From Candidatus Mcinerneyibacterium aminivorans (GTDB lineage Bacteria > Macinerneyibacteriota > Macinerneyibacteria > Macinerneyibacteriales > Macinerneyibacteriaceae): DNA of 10,473 nt. How positions within the stretch are numbered: the stretch's first letter is position 1; each line of letters opens with the position of its first letter. The position numbers and the translations under genes are program-made. The stretch spans positions 1 through 10,473 of the forward strand of contig VSIX01000140.1 in assembly GCA_008086245.1 (NCBI GenBank). The letters are read 5' to 3'. A model generated the notes under the pieces. The model was not told the DNA's origin. It saw only the letters and a list, made by a program, of their open reading frames with translations, and made no database searches. Of this stretch, positions 1 through 6,762 are shown piece after piece.

Positions 1-32
1 ACAAAGCTTGAATCTAATTCCTTCGAAGAAAT

Positions 33-73
33 AGTCAATAGTTAATAGTAAAAAGTAAATAGCTAATGTTAAT
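33..73. repeat. Degenerate 7-bp tandem repeat, about six units
   Basis: The bases fall into consecutive heptamers AGTCAAT, AGTTAAT, AGTAAAA, AGTAAAT, AGCTAAT and a shortened GTTAAT. The period of 7 is kept while single positions vary, giving a consensus close to AGTNAAT. It carries no reading frame of interest. The function is unknown; it could be a replication-slippage product or part of a dispersed intergenic repeat. A similar heptad tract lies on the other flank at 10170-10197. Confidence 0.6.
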
Positions 74-114
74 CCTTCGAAGAAAAAATTAATAGTACAG
101 CCAAAGCAGTTCTT

Positions 115-149
115 GAGATTGCCGCGTTCGTTTCATTCGCTCGCATGAC
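115..149 (-). repeat. REP-like interspersed repeat (GTCATTGCGAG...GCAATCTC family)
   Basis: Read on the minus strand this 35-bp stretch starts GTCATGCGAGCGAA and ends GCGGCAATCTC. It resembles a short interspersed repeat I know from many unrelated bacterial genomes, with the general form GTCATTGCGAG...GCAATCTC, here lacking one T near the start. It is partly palindromic (GCGnnCG...CGnnCGC) and more GC-rich than its surroundings. The family assignment rests on recognition by eye, not on a search. Confidence 0.55.
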
Positions 150-153
150 TTCT

Positions 154-177
154 AAAAAATCTCTATCGAGATTTTTT
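154..177 (-). terminator. AT-rich perfect hairpin, candidate operon terminator
   Basis: AAAAAATCTC and GAGATTTTTT form a perfect 10-bp stem around a TATC loop. On the minus strand it lies about 120 nt after the DUF116 stop and ends in a run of six T, as an intrinsic terminator would. The symmetry would let it act in both directions. The stem has few G-C pairs, so termination may be inefficient. It also belongs to the hairpin repeat family seen on the right flank, so terminator function is inference. Confidence 0.45.
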
Positions 178-278
178 CAACGTATATCGCACATTTTACA
201 AAATACAAAGTTTGAAAGCAAATCCTCTGAAGAAAAAATTATTTTATTCGTCACCTGGAGTTTTTGTATGTCTTACTT

Positions 279-294
279 CCGTGACGCGTTACGG
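279..294. repeat. Near-perfect 16-bp palindrome just after the DUF116 stop
   Basis: CCGTGACGCGTTACGG differs from its own reverse complement only at one symmetric pair. It is GC-rich in an AT-rich setting and begins one base past the DUF116 stop codon. No T-run follows on the minus strand, so a standard terminator is unlikely. It could be a protein-binding site, an mRNA 3'-end structure or chance. Confidence 0.35.
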
Positions 295-295
295 G

Positions 296-1021
296 TTAAT
301 TCCTGCGCTGTATCTTAAAAACGTTCTCAAGAGCATATTCAATCTGTTCTGTATCGACCTGAGTGTTGATACACGGGCCTTCCGGCTGTCTATTTAGTAT
401 TCCATACACGGGGATTGGATAGACAAGCTCTATACCCTCTTTTAAGTCGTGCCGGCATGCTACTGCTACGATTCCCTTGGGTTTGTTCTTTTTAACGAAT
501 CTTCTTGCAAGGGTCCCGCCTGTAACAACAAAAGTATCTATTTTATAATTTTCTGCAATTTCCTTTAATGTTCCTATTTCGCATAACCCGCACTTCTCGC
601 AGTTGTCTATATTTGTTGTTATTCTGATTTTACACTTGCTGTTCTGCAAGCAGTGGGGTAGAAGCATCAGCATATCTTCATTATCGATATTTAAATCCTG
701 ATTTTTTACTACTTTATTATTAAATTCTATAAATCTCCCCCATTTATCATTTTTATCCCTGATAAAAAGCCCAGTAATGAAACTTCCCAGGGGGAAAACA
801 TAATATTTATAAATAGGATAAAAATAAAGCTTTTTCATGGCGAATCCAGTTATGTGAAAAACGACACCCATTAAGTAAACAAAATATAGAGATGCAAATA
901 TAATTATGATAGCGGTCTTCACCACAAAAACATTATCAATTCTTGGATATATTAAATAATAAACAAAAGATAGAAATAAAAAATATATTAAAAGAGAAAT
1001 TGTGAGAGTCTTTTTATTCAA
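296..1021 (-). CDS. DUF116 family membrane protein with cysteine cluster
   Basis: This 241-residue protein of unknown function belongs to the DUF116 family. Two hydrophobic segments (about residues 5-27 and 33-57) should anchor it in the cytoplasmic membrane. The soluble part holds the family cysteine pattern: LPHC at 121-124, C130, then C141, C144 and C147 in a CxxCGxC arrangement, followed by C189 and GPC217. The CxxCxxC cluster suggests metal or Fe-S binding, which is inference. The segment GGTLARRFVKKNKPKG (168-183) is also typical. The start is TTG, supported by GAAGGA 7 nt upstream (1029-1034), and it overlaps the fmt end by 8 nt, implying translational coupling. DUF116 genes often follow def-fmt, and in clostridia rsmB frequently comes next; here the operon seems to end instead. 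The family call is strong and the function is unknown. Confidence 0.85.
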   Translation of the reverse strand: MNKKTLTISLLIYFLFLSFVYYLIYPRIDNVFVVKTAIIIIFASLYFVYLMGVVFHITGFAMKKLYFYPIYKYYVFPLGSFITGLFIRDKNDKWGRFIEFNNKVVKNQDLNIDNEDMLMLLPHCLQNSKCKIRITTNIDNCEKCGLCEIGTLKEIAENYKIDTFVVTGGTLARRFVKKNKPKGIVAVACRHDLKEGIELVYPIPVYGILNRQPEGPCINTQVDTEQIEYALENVFKIQRRN

Positions 1022-1940
1022 ATTTCTGTCCTTCTTTTATATCATATCCGTTTATGAAATCCTGAAAATTCATTTTTCTTTTTCCTGCAGGTTGAATCTC
1101 TTTTAAATATACTATCCCGTCTTCAGCAGAAACGCCTATTCCCCTATCTCTGTTGATTTCAACAACCTTTCCATTTTCTTTATTTGTATCTTTTTTTTCT
1201 ATCTCAACCTTATAAACCTTTAATCTTTTACCGTTTAAATACGTATAGGCTATAGGCCAGGAATAGTAGGCTCTTACCATTCTTTCAATTCTTTCAACTG
1301 ATTTATTCCAGTCGATTTTTGCATCTTTTTTCCTGATTTTATGGGCATAGGTAGCCCTGCTGTCATCCTGCGGGGTTAAACTGTAACTGCCCCTTTTTAT
1401 ATTATTAATTGAGTTTATTAGAGCATCGGCCGCCAGGTGTCTTAATTTTTCCCATAAAGATTCTGCCGTTTCATCTTCTTCTATATCTATTTCGTATTTG
1501 TTTATAATATCTCCCGCATCCCATTTTTCATTTAGCTTAAAAACCGTTATACCGCTTTTTTCTTCTCCCTCGAGAATAACTTTATTTATAGGGGAGGCTC
1601 CCCTGTATTCTGGAAGCAGTGAAGCATGTGCATTTATGGTAAAATAAGCCGGTATGTCGAGAATATATTTCGGGATTTTTAAACCGTAGCAGACAACAAC
1701 GATAAGATCGGGATTTAATTTTTCAAGGTAGTTTTTCTCCTTTTCATCGAATTTATGAGGAGTTCGTATGTCTATGCCAAATTTATTAGCAAGTTTTTCA
1801 ATTTTTCCCTTTTTTAAATTCATTCCCCTGCCGCATCGCCTTGCAGGTTTAGTATATACTGCCTGTATGTTAAATTCCTGATTCAGTTTTTTTAAAGATG
1901 GTGCTGCAAAGCCGGAATTCCCCATATAAACAATATTCAT
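1014..1940 (-). CDS. fmt: Methionyl-tRNA formyltransferase
   Basis: This cytoplasmic enzyme transfers a formyl group from 10-formyltetrahydrofolate to initiator Met-tRNA, giving fMet-tRNA for translation initiation. The protein has 308 residues, about the usual length. The N-terminal formyltransferase domain shows the catalytic Asn-His-Asp set: N103 and H105 in INAHASLLPEYRG and D141 in WDAGD. The C-terminal tRNA-binding domain includes KIDWNKS (208-214), VRAYYSWPIAYT and a terminal IQPAGKRKMNFQDF. Two usually well-kept motifs are altered: the start reads MGNSGFAAPSL rather than MGTPDFA, and YTKPARRCGRG replaces the usual TQPDRPxGRG. The catalytic residues are intact, so it should be active. 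Its ATG directly follows the def stop codon with no gap, and its ribosome site (GAAGTGA) lies in the def end. Pairing with def is the common arrangement. Confidence 0.95.
   Translation of the reverse strand: MNIVYMGNSGFAAPSLKKLNQEFNIQAVYTKPARRCGRGMNLKKGKIEKLANKFGIDIRTPHKFDEKEKNYLEKLNPDLIVVVCYGLKIPKYILDIPAYFTINAHASLLPEYRGASPINKVILEGEEKSGITVFKLNEKWDAGDIINKYEIDIEEDETAESLWEKLRHLAADALINSINNIKRGSYSLTPQDDSRATYAHKIRKKDAKIDWNKSVERIERMVRAYYSWPIAYTYLNGKRLKVYKVEIEKKDTNKENGKVVEINRDRGIGVSAEDGIVYLKEIQPAGKRKMNFQDFINGYDIKEGQKFE
1029..1034 (-). promoter_or_regulatory. Ribosome binding site fixing the TTG start of the DUF116 gene
   Basis: GAAGGA lies within the last codons of fmt, 7 nt before a TTG codon (1019-1021). 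The spacing is ideal, so TTG is preferred as the start although it overlaps fmt. Confidence 0.65.
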
Positions 1941-2465
1941 TTATATCACTTCTGCCAGGTTTTTTATTTTATTTAATTTATCCGAAATTTCCAGCTTTTT
2001 AGCTGGTGATATTCTATCAACAAAAACAATGCCGTTAATATGATCAATTTCATGCTGAAGAACCCTGGCTAAAAAACTATCTGCTTCAAACTCAACTTCT
2101 TCATCCTCCAGCGTTCTTGCTTTAACCTTTATTTCTTTGGATCTTTCTACTTCTATAAAAAGTTCCGGGAAACTCAAACAGCCCTCTTCCATAACATCTG
2201 TTTTTTCGCTGTACTTAATTATTTCGGGATTTAAAAGAACCATATATTTGTTTTTATCTTCCTGCCCGAATGAGAGGTCTATAACCACTATTTTTTTGTT
2301 GATTCCCACCTGCGGACCGGCCAGCCCTATTCCCTGCTGTTCCTTCATTGTATTTATCATTTTTTGTGCTATTTCTTTTATCTTTTTATTTACTTCAGTT
2401 ATTTTATCATTTTCTGCCGTTAATCTTTTATCTCCGTAGTAGACAATCCTGTAAACATCTGACAT
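1941..2465 (-). CDS. def: Peptide deformylase
   Basis: This metalloenzyme, typically Fe2+-dependent, removes the formyl group from the N-terminal methionine of new proteins at the ribosome. The 174-residue length is normal. All three deformylase motifs are present: GIGLAGPQ (45-52), EGCLS (94-98, metal ligand C96) and HEIDH (138-142, ligands H138 and H142, catalytic E139). Motif 1 has Gly where many family members have Ala (GLAAPQ), a substitution seen in some functional enzymes. The start codon overlaps the upstream KARI homologue's stop by one base (TAATG), with AAAGGA 8 nt before it (2474-2479), so translation is probably coupled. It abuts fmt with no gap. Producing Fmt and Def from one transcript matches addition and removal of the same formyl group. 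Confidence 0.96.
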   Translation of the reverse strand: MSDVYRIVYYGDKRLTAENDKITEVNKKIKEIAQKMINTMKEQQGIGLAGPQVGINKKIVVIDLSFGQEDKNKYMVLLNPEIIKYSEKTDVMEEGCLSFPELFIEVERSKEIKVKARTLEDEEVEFEADSFLARVLQHEIDHINGIVFVDRISPAKKLEISDKLNKIKNLAEVI

Positions 2466-3439
2466 TATAGCAATCCTTTCTTTTTCATTTCTCTTTCGAT
2501 CTTACAGATTTCTGACTTTTTCTCCTCATTTCTGTATTTTTTTAACTTTTTCTTTCTGGAATTATACTCCTTAATCCATTTTTCTGCAAACTCTCCATCT
2601 TTTATCGAATTTAATCTTTTTTTCAGTTTGTCATACATATCTCTATCAAATATCTCTTCTACTGCATCGTATGAACCAAATTCGGCGGTATCAGAAATTT
2701 TTTTCCTCATACCTTCGATTCCCTCATGATATATTAAATCCACAATTGCCTTCATTTCGAATATCGTTTCAAAATAAGCCATTTCGGGAGAATAACCCTC
2801 TTCTTTCAAAATATTAAAGGCTGATTTCATAATTTCAACCGTTATTCCGCACAAAGCAACCTGTTCCCCAAATAAATCACAGGTTACCTCCTCTTCAAAT
2901 GTGGTTTCAAAAATCCCCCTCTGCAGCATTCCCGCATAATAGGAATAACTGATTAAAATATCCCGGAGCTCGCCGCTGTAATCCTTATACTCGGCAAAAA
3001 TACCGGGTAAATATTCCTTATCTAAAAATCTATTTCTCAGCGCGGTTCCCGGGCCTTTAGGAGCAACCATACCAACATTAACCGGATATTTATCCAGTTC
3101 AACCGTTTCATAAAAGATAGAAAAACCGTGTGCAAAGATAAAGGTCTGATTATTCCTTATTTCATCATAAACATACTTTTTAAAAAAATCTCCCTGTGCT
3201 TCATCGGGAATCAGTATAATAAAACAGTCACCAGCTTTCATTGCATCGGGTATGGATAGATACTGAAACCCATCTTCTATGACTTTTTCTATACTGCTGC
3301 TGTTTTTTCTCAATCCGATAACTGGATTCAAACCACTGTCGCGGAGATTCAGGGCCTGAGGTCGGCCCTGATTTCCGTATCCAAAGATTATAACCTTTTT
3401 ATCCTTTAAACAGGTATTTTTGTCATCAATCGTTAACAT
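2465..3439 (-). CDS. Ketol-acid reductoisomerase (class I) homologue
   Basis: KARI converts acetolactate or acetohydroxybutyrate with NADPH and Mg2+ in valine, leucine and isoleucine synthesis. The 324 residues match class I length. The Rossmann motif is GYGNQG (20-25, usually GYGSQG), followed by GLRKNSSS (42-49), whose Arg and Ser residues suggest NADPH preference. Expected active-site residues are all present: H104 in AHGF, K128 in VAPKGPG, D188 and E192 in DLFGEQ, E224 and E228 in YFETIFE, and S249 in ISDTAEFG. Several normally strict positions differ: GPGTALR for GPGHxVR, LCGI for LCGG and FEMK for HELK. The tail after residue 290 is lysine-rich. No ilvB, ilvN, ilvD or leu gene is nearby; it sits 28 nt after rpoD and overlaps def by 1 nt. 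It may be the genome's IlvC or a diverged paralogue with another substrate, so no symbol is given. A weak ribosome site (GGAAAG) precedes the ATG. Confidence 0.85.
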   Translation of the reverse strand: MLTIDDKNTCLKDKKVIIFGYGNQGRPQALNLRDSGLNPVIGLRKNSSSIEKVIEDGFQYLSIPDAMKAGDCFIILIPDEAQGDFFKKYVYDEIRNNQTFIFAHGFSIFYETVELDKYPVNVGMVAPKGPGTALRNRFLDKEYLPGIFAEYKDYSGELRDILISYSYYAGMLQRGIFETTFEEEVTCDLFGEQVALCGITVEIMKSAFNILKEEGYSPEMAYFETIFEMKAIVDLIYHEGIEGMRKKISDTAEFGSYDAVEEIFDRDMYDKLKKRLNSIKDGEFAEKWIKEYNSRKKKLKKYRNEEKKSEICKIEREMKKKGLL

Positions 3440-3467
3440 TTATCAAACTTTCCATTTTAAAAGCAAC

Positions 3468-5105
3468 TTAATAATTTGAGCTCAATCTATCCATTATCCT
3501 CATGTATTCCTCAAGAATTCTCTTTCTGCTAGGATGTTTAAGTTTATTCAGCGCCTTCTGTTCAATCTGTCTTACCCTTTCTCTTGTAATGCCGAATTTT
3601 TCTCCAACTTCTTCCAAAGTATAGGATTTTCCTTCAAGCCAGCTGTATCTTAATCTGATTATTTTCTGCTCTCTATCATCAAGGGTTAATAAAAGTTCAT
3701 CCAGCTTCTTTCTTAAAAGCTTTCTCTGAACCGTGGTTTCGGGGGATTCTATTCTGGTATCCTCCAGGAAATCACCGAGCTGGCTGTCTCCCTGATCGCC
3801 AACTGGAGTTTCCAGAGATACCGGATCTATAGCAATCTTTTTTATCTGTTCAATTTTACTTTCGCTCATCCCTACAACTTCAGCAATCTCCTTATTTGTA
3901 GGTTCCTTACCTCTTTCCTGTTTGAAAATTCTTATAGCTTTATTTACCTTATTTATATTTTCTATCATGTGAACCGGAATTCTAATGGTTCTTGCCTGAT
4001 CCGCAATTGCCCTTGTAATAGCCTGTCTAATCCACCATGTTGCATAGGTAGAAAACTTGTATCCCTTTTTATAATCAAATTTTTCAACGGCCCTCATGAG
4101 GCCCATATTTCCTTCCTGAATTAAATCCAGAAACTGCAGACCTCTATTCGTATACTTTTTTGCAATGCTTATCACAAGTCTAACATTTGCACTAATCAAA
4201 TGCTTTTTAGCTTTCTCTACTTTTCTTATTCCCTTATTAACATTTAAAAGAATCATATCCAGCTTTTTCCTGGTCATTCCCAGCCTGTTAACAGTTGTAT
4301 TTATGCTTTCTTCTATTCCTTTAACTTCAAACTCCTCGACATTATCCTTCATCTTCATTTTTTCCAGTTCGCGTTCCTGATCCTTTAATTTGGACATCAG
4401 AATTTTGAATCTGGTGGTCAGTGCTTCCACCTGGTCGTTGTTTAAGTCAAGTTCCTCAATTGCAGCTCTCTGTCTTTCTCTTTTGGTTTCAAGAAGCATT
4501 TTTAATTTTTCTTCTTCATCTTCATCCTCTGTATTTTTAATTTTTTCTTTTGTTTCCTGAATTTCTTCATTTATCGATTGAATAAGATTGAACTGCTTAA
4601 AAATGTATTTTTTGTATTCTTCCTGTTTTTCCTGATTATTTATATCGCTGTATTCCATGCTTACCACATCTTCACAGTGGTTTTTCTCGCATCTTTTCAT
4701 TCTTTTTCCGAGTTCAGTAACAACAAAGTCGAGTTTGTAAAGATTTTCTTTTATAATATCATAACCTTTTTCTATCTTTTTTGACACTCTTACTTCGCCC
4801 TCTTTATCCAGAAGGGGCACCTTACCCATTTCGCGAAGATACAATCTAACGGGATCATTAATGTTGCTCTTGAGGGCATCCTCTAAAATATCTTCATCGA
4901 GTTCTTTTTCTTCACCTTCTTCTTCCTCATTGAGCAACCCTTTTTCCTGCAACTTTGAGATTACTTTTTCAAAAAATTGAGGAGACACTACCTCATCCGG
5001 TATTAAATCGTTTAATTCATCATAGGTAATACCGTTTTTCTTCTCCGATTCCTTAATTATCATGTCCATTACTTCTTCTTTAGACATCTTTTTCTTTTTA
5101 CCCAA
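3468..5105 (-). CDS. rpoD: RNA polymerase primary sigma factor (sigma-70)
   Basis: This housekeeping sigma factor directs RNA polymerase to -10/-35 promoters. Its 545 residues contain region 1.1 (about 7-60), an acidic linker, region 1.2 (about 84-115, [12 protein letters not shown]), a non-conserved insert (about 116-295, charged and probably coiled or helical), region 2 (296-372, including [19 protein letters not shown] for -10 recognition and melting), region 3 (373-455) and region 4 (462-540) with the -35-binding helix-turn-helix [20 protein letters not shown]. The large insert resembles proteobacterial sigma-70 rather than the short sigma-A of Bacillota. The start is TTG at 5103-5105: AAGGAGG lies 7 nt upstream, while the first ATG (codon 7) is too far from it. 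The gap to dnaG is 2 nt and the ribosome site is inside the last dnaG codons, so coupling is likely. The dnaG-rpoD pair is a classical arrangement. Confidence 0.97.
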   Translation of the reverse strand: MGKKKKMSKEEVMDMIIKESEKKNGITYDELNDLIPDEVVSPQFFEKVISKLQEKGLLNEEEEGEEKELDEDILEDALKSNINDPVRLYLREMGKVPLLDKEGEVRVSKKIEKGYDIIKENLYKLDFVVTELGKRMKRCEKNHCEDVVSMEYSDINNQEKQEEYKKYIFKQFNLIQSINEEIQETKEKIKNTEDEDEEEKLKMLLETKRERQRAAIEELDLNNDQVEALTTRFKILMSKLKDQERELEKMKMKDNVEEFEVKGIEESINTTVNRLGMTRKKLDMILLNVNKGIRKVEKAKKHLISANVRLVISIAKKYTNRGLQFLDLIQEGNMGLMRAVEKFDYKKGYKFSTYATWWIRQAITRAIADQARTIRIPVHMIENINKVNKAIRIFKQERGKEPTNKEIAEVVGMSESKIEQIKKIAIDPVSLETPVGDQGDSQLGDFLEDTRIESPETTVQRKLLRKKLDELLLTLDDREQKIIRLRYSWLEGKSYTLEEVGEKFGITRERVRQIEQKALNKLKHPSRKRILEEYMRIMDRLSSNY

Positions 5106-5107
5106 CG

Positions 5108-6727
5108 TTACACCTCCTTGTTTTGCTTAATTTTTGCAATTCTATTTATTTCTCCAATTAAACTATTCAAATTCTTTTTATTTAGCTCAAACTTATTTGC
5201 TATAGTATATTCAAAGATCTGCTTTTTAAGCTTATCATCGTTAATGAATATACTCACATTACCCTTTACAAAAAGCTCTTTTCCGTTATGATACAATTTG
5301 TAAAGCTTACGAATTTGATTCAGTATATTTTCATCGGTTACATAAACTCCCAGCTTTGATTTCAAATCAAATATCTTCTCTGCAAACTCCTTTTTTTCCA
5401 GAATAAACATAACAAGCAGTACCTCATTTCTTGGATAGAATTTTCTTGGTCTCACCTTTTTATATCCTGCTTTATAGTATTTGTTATAATCAAACCCGAA
5501 GTAATCTGCAAGCTTTTTCAAATATGCATGTCTTAAATCTTTATCGGAAATATCATAAAGTTTATTTTTTATGTTTTTATAAACTCTCACCTTCTGATTC
5601 GGATTATCCATGTCGATATTCTTTGTTTTATAATTCATATAGAAGCTGAAACCGTCTTCTGCGTCTTCTTTCAACTCATAAAATAATTCTTCTCCATTTT
5701 CCCTTAATAGCTCATCGGGGTCCTTGCTCGTATTATTCTCAATCACATAGGGACTTATAGAACTATCAAAGATAATTTCTAAAGATCTAATAGTTGCTTT
5801 CCTTCCAGCCTGGTCGCTATCAAAAAATAGATATATATCATTTATTCTATTCTCCACAATTTCTCTGTGCTTTTTTGTAAAAGCGGTTCCCAGTATGGCA
5901 GCACAATTCTCTATGCCGTACTGATACATCGTCAGAAAATCCATGTATCCTTCTACCAATATAAGTTCTTTATCCCTGTAAATGTTCCGCTTTGTAGCGT
6001 TAAATCCATATAAAACACCCGATTTTTTAAAAAGCGGAGTCTCGCCGATGTTTAAATACTTGGGCTGTTTTTCATCCTTTTTTAGAATTCTTCCACCAAA
6101 TCCTATAACATCGTTTTTTCTATCAAAAATAGGGAAAATCACCCTGTTTCGCAAAAAATCATATTTTCTATCATTCGACTGCCTCACAATAGACAGTTTC
6201 TGCATATTTTTAAATTTTATTTTATTCCTTTTTAAATAATTATACAGCCCGTGCCAGTCATCAAAAGCAAAACCCAGCTTGAATTTCTTTATTATTTTTT
6301 TATTTATACCCCGTTTTTTTAGATAACTTAATGCTTTCTTTCCCGCAGTAGAATTTACTAAATTATTGTGATAGTACTCAGCTGCCAGGCTGTTGATTTC
6401 ATAAAAACGATCAAATTTGCTTTTTTTCTTTTTATCGTATTTTAACTCAATATTTGCTTCTTTTGCTAATCTTTTAAGTGCTTCTTTAAATTCAACATTA
6501 TCATACTGCATCAAAAAATTTATTACATTTCCCGAAGCTCCGCATCCAAAGCAATGAAAAAGACCTTTATCCTCACTAATAGAGAGTGAAGGTCCCTTAT
6601 CATCGTGGAAGGGACAAACGGCCATATAATTTTTTCCCACTTTTTTTACATCCACATATCTATTTATAAAATCTACAATATTAATTCTGTCCATTATTTG
6701 CTGAACTACATCATTATTCATACTCAT
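5108..6727 (-). CDS. dnaG: DNA primase
   Basis: DnaG makes the RNA primers for Okazaki fragments at the replication fork, working with the DnaB helicase. The 539-residue protein is somewhat shorter than typical (about 580-600). The N-terminal zinc-binding domain has C38, H41, C59 and C62; the usual HxEKTPSF reads HDDKGPSL. The RNA polymerase core includes [10 protein letters not shown] and GFGGR (193-213). The TOPRIM metal site shows E259 in EGYMD and D303/D305 in DSDQAG, with DPDEL at 336-340. The C-terminal helicase-binding part (about 430-539) is short and divergent. Unlike most neighbours it has no recognisable ribosome binding site, and ATG codons occur at positions 1 and 3. Weak initiation would fit the low primase levels known from the E. 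coli dnaG-rpoD operon, but this is inference. It lies 35 nt after nadC and 2 nt before rpoD. Confidence 0.96.
   Translation of the reverse strand: MSMNNDVVQQIMDRINIVDFINRYVDVKKVGKNYMAVCPFHDDKGPSLSISEDKGLFHCFGCGASGNVINFLMQYDNVEFKEALKRLAKEANIELKYDKKKKSKFDRFYEINSLAAEYYHNNLVNSTAGKKALSYLKKRGINKKIIKKFKLGFAFDDWHGLYNYLKRNKIKFKNMQKLSIVRQSNDRKYDFLRNRVIFPIFDRKNDVIGFGGRILKKDEKQPKYLNIGETPLFKKSGVLYGFNATKRNIYRDKELILVEGYMDFLTMYQYGIENCAAILGTAFTKKHREIVENRINDIYLFFDSDQAGRKATIRSLEIIFDSSISPYVIENNTSKDPDELLRENGEELFYELKEDAEDGFSFYMNYKTKNIDMDNPNQKVRVYKNIKNKLYDISDKDLRHAYLKKLADYFGFDYNKYYKAGYKKVRPRKFYPRNEVLLVMFILEKKEFAEKIFDLKSKLGVYVTDENILNQIRKLYKLYHNGKELFVKGNVSIFINDDKLKKQIFEYTIANKFELNKKNLNSLIGEINRIAKIKQNKEV
5113..5119 (-). 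promoter_or_regulatory. Strong ribosome binding site fixing the rpoD TTG start
   Basis: AAGGAGG is encoded by the last codons of dnaG (K-E-V) and sits 7 nt before TTG at 5103-5105. The alternative ATG at 5085-5087 would be 25 nt away, so TTG is the better start. Confidence 0.75.
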
Positions 6728-6762
6728 TATATTAGATGCAAGTTATTCAAAAGAGTTTCGGT

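Larger units (their letters stand above)
1..295. other. Gene-free, repeat-rich flank downstream of the operon
   Basis: No open frame here looks like a gene. The stretch is a mosaic of short repeats. A sequence starting ACAAAG(C/T)TTGAA and ending in AATCC(TTC/TCT)GAAGAA occurs at 1-32 and 205-238. Its second half (AATCCTTCGAAGAAAAAATT) recurs alone at 71-90 and matches 221-240 at 18 of 20 positions. Between these copies lie a 7-bp tandem repeat (33-73), a REP-like repeat (115-149) and an AT-rich hairpin (154-177). This is the 3' side of the leftward operon, so its transcript probably ends here. What lies left of position 1 is unknown. Confidence 0.7.

Noticed and set aside
1-241. CRISPR array suggested by the repeated AATCC(TTC/TCT)GAAGAA segments
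   Set aside because: The copies are few, unevenly spaced and imperfect, with no constant repeat-spacer pattern and no cas genes.
212-397. Plus-strand frame across the end of the DUF116 gene
   Set aside because: It overlaps the conserved end of the DUF116 coding region, has no ribosome site and resembles nothing known to me.
2137-2439. Plus-strand open frame opposite def, and similar plus-strand frames opposite rpoD, dnaG, nadC and uvrB
   Set aside because: They lie wholly antisense to well-supported genes, show no recognisable motifs and have low-complexity Leu/Phe/Ser-rich translations expected from antisense of AT-rich coding DNA.
5085-5087. ATG (codon 7) as the rpoD start
   Set aside because: It is 25 nt from AAGGAGG, too far, whereas the TTG is at 7 nt.
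6726-6754. TATAAT directly at the dnaG start codon as an internal promoter
   Set aside because: No -35-like hexamer occurs 16-18 bp upstream; the nearest (TTGAAT) is only 13 bp away. Transcription would begin inside the first codons.
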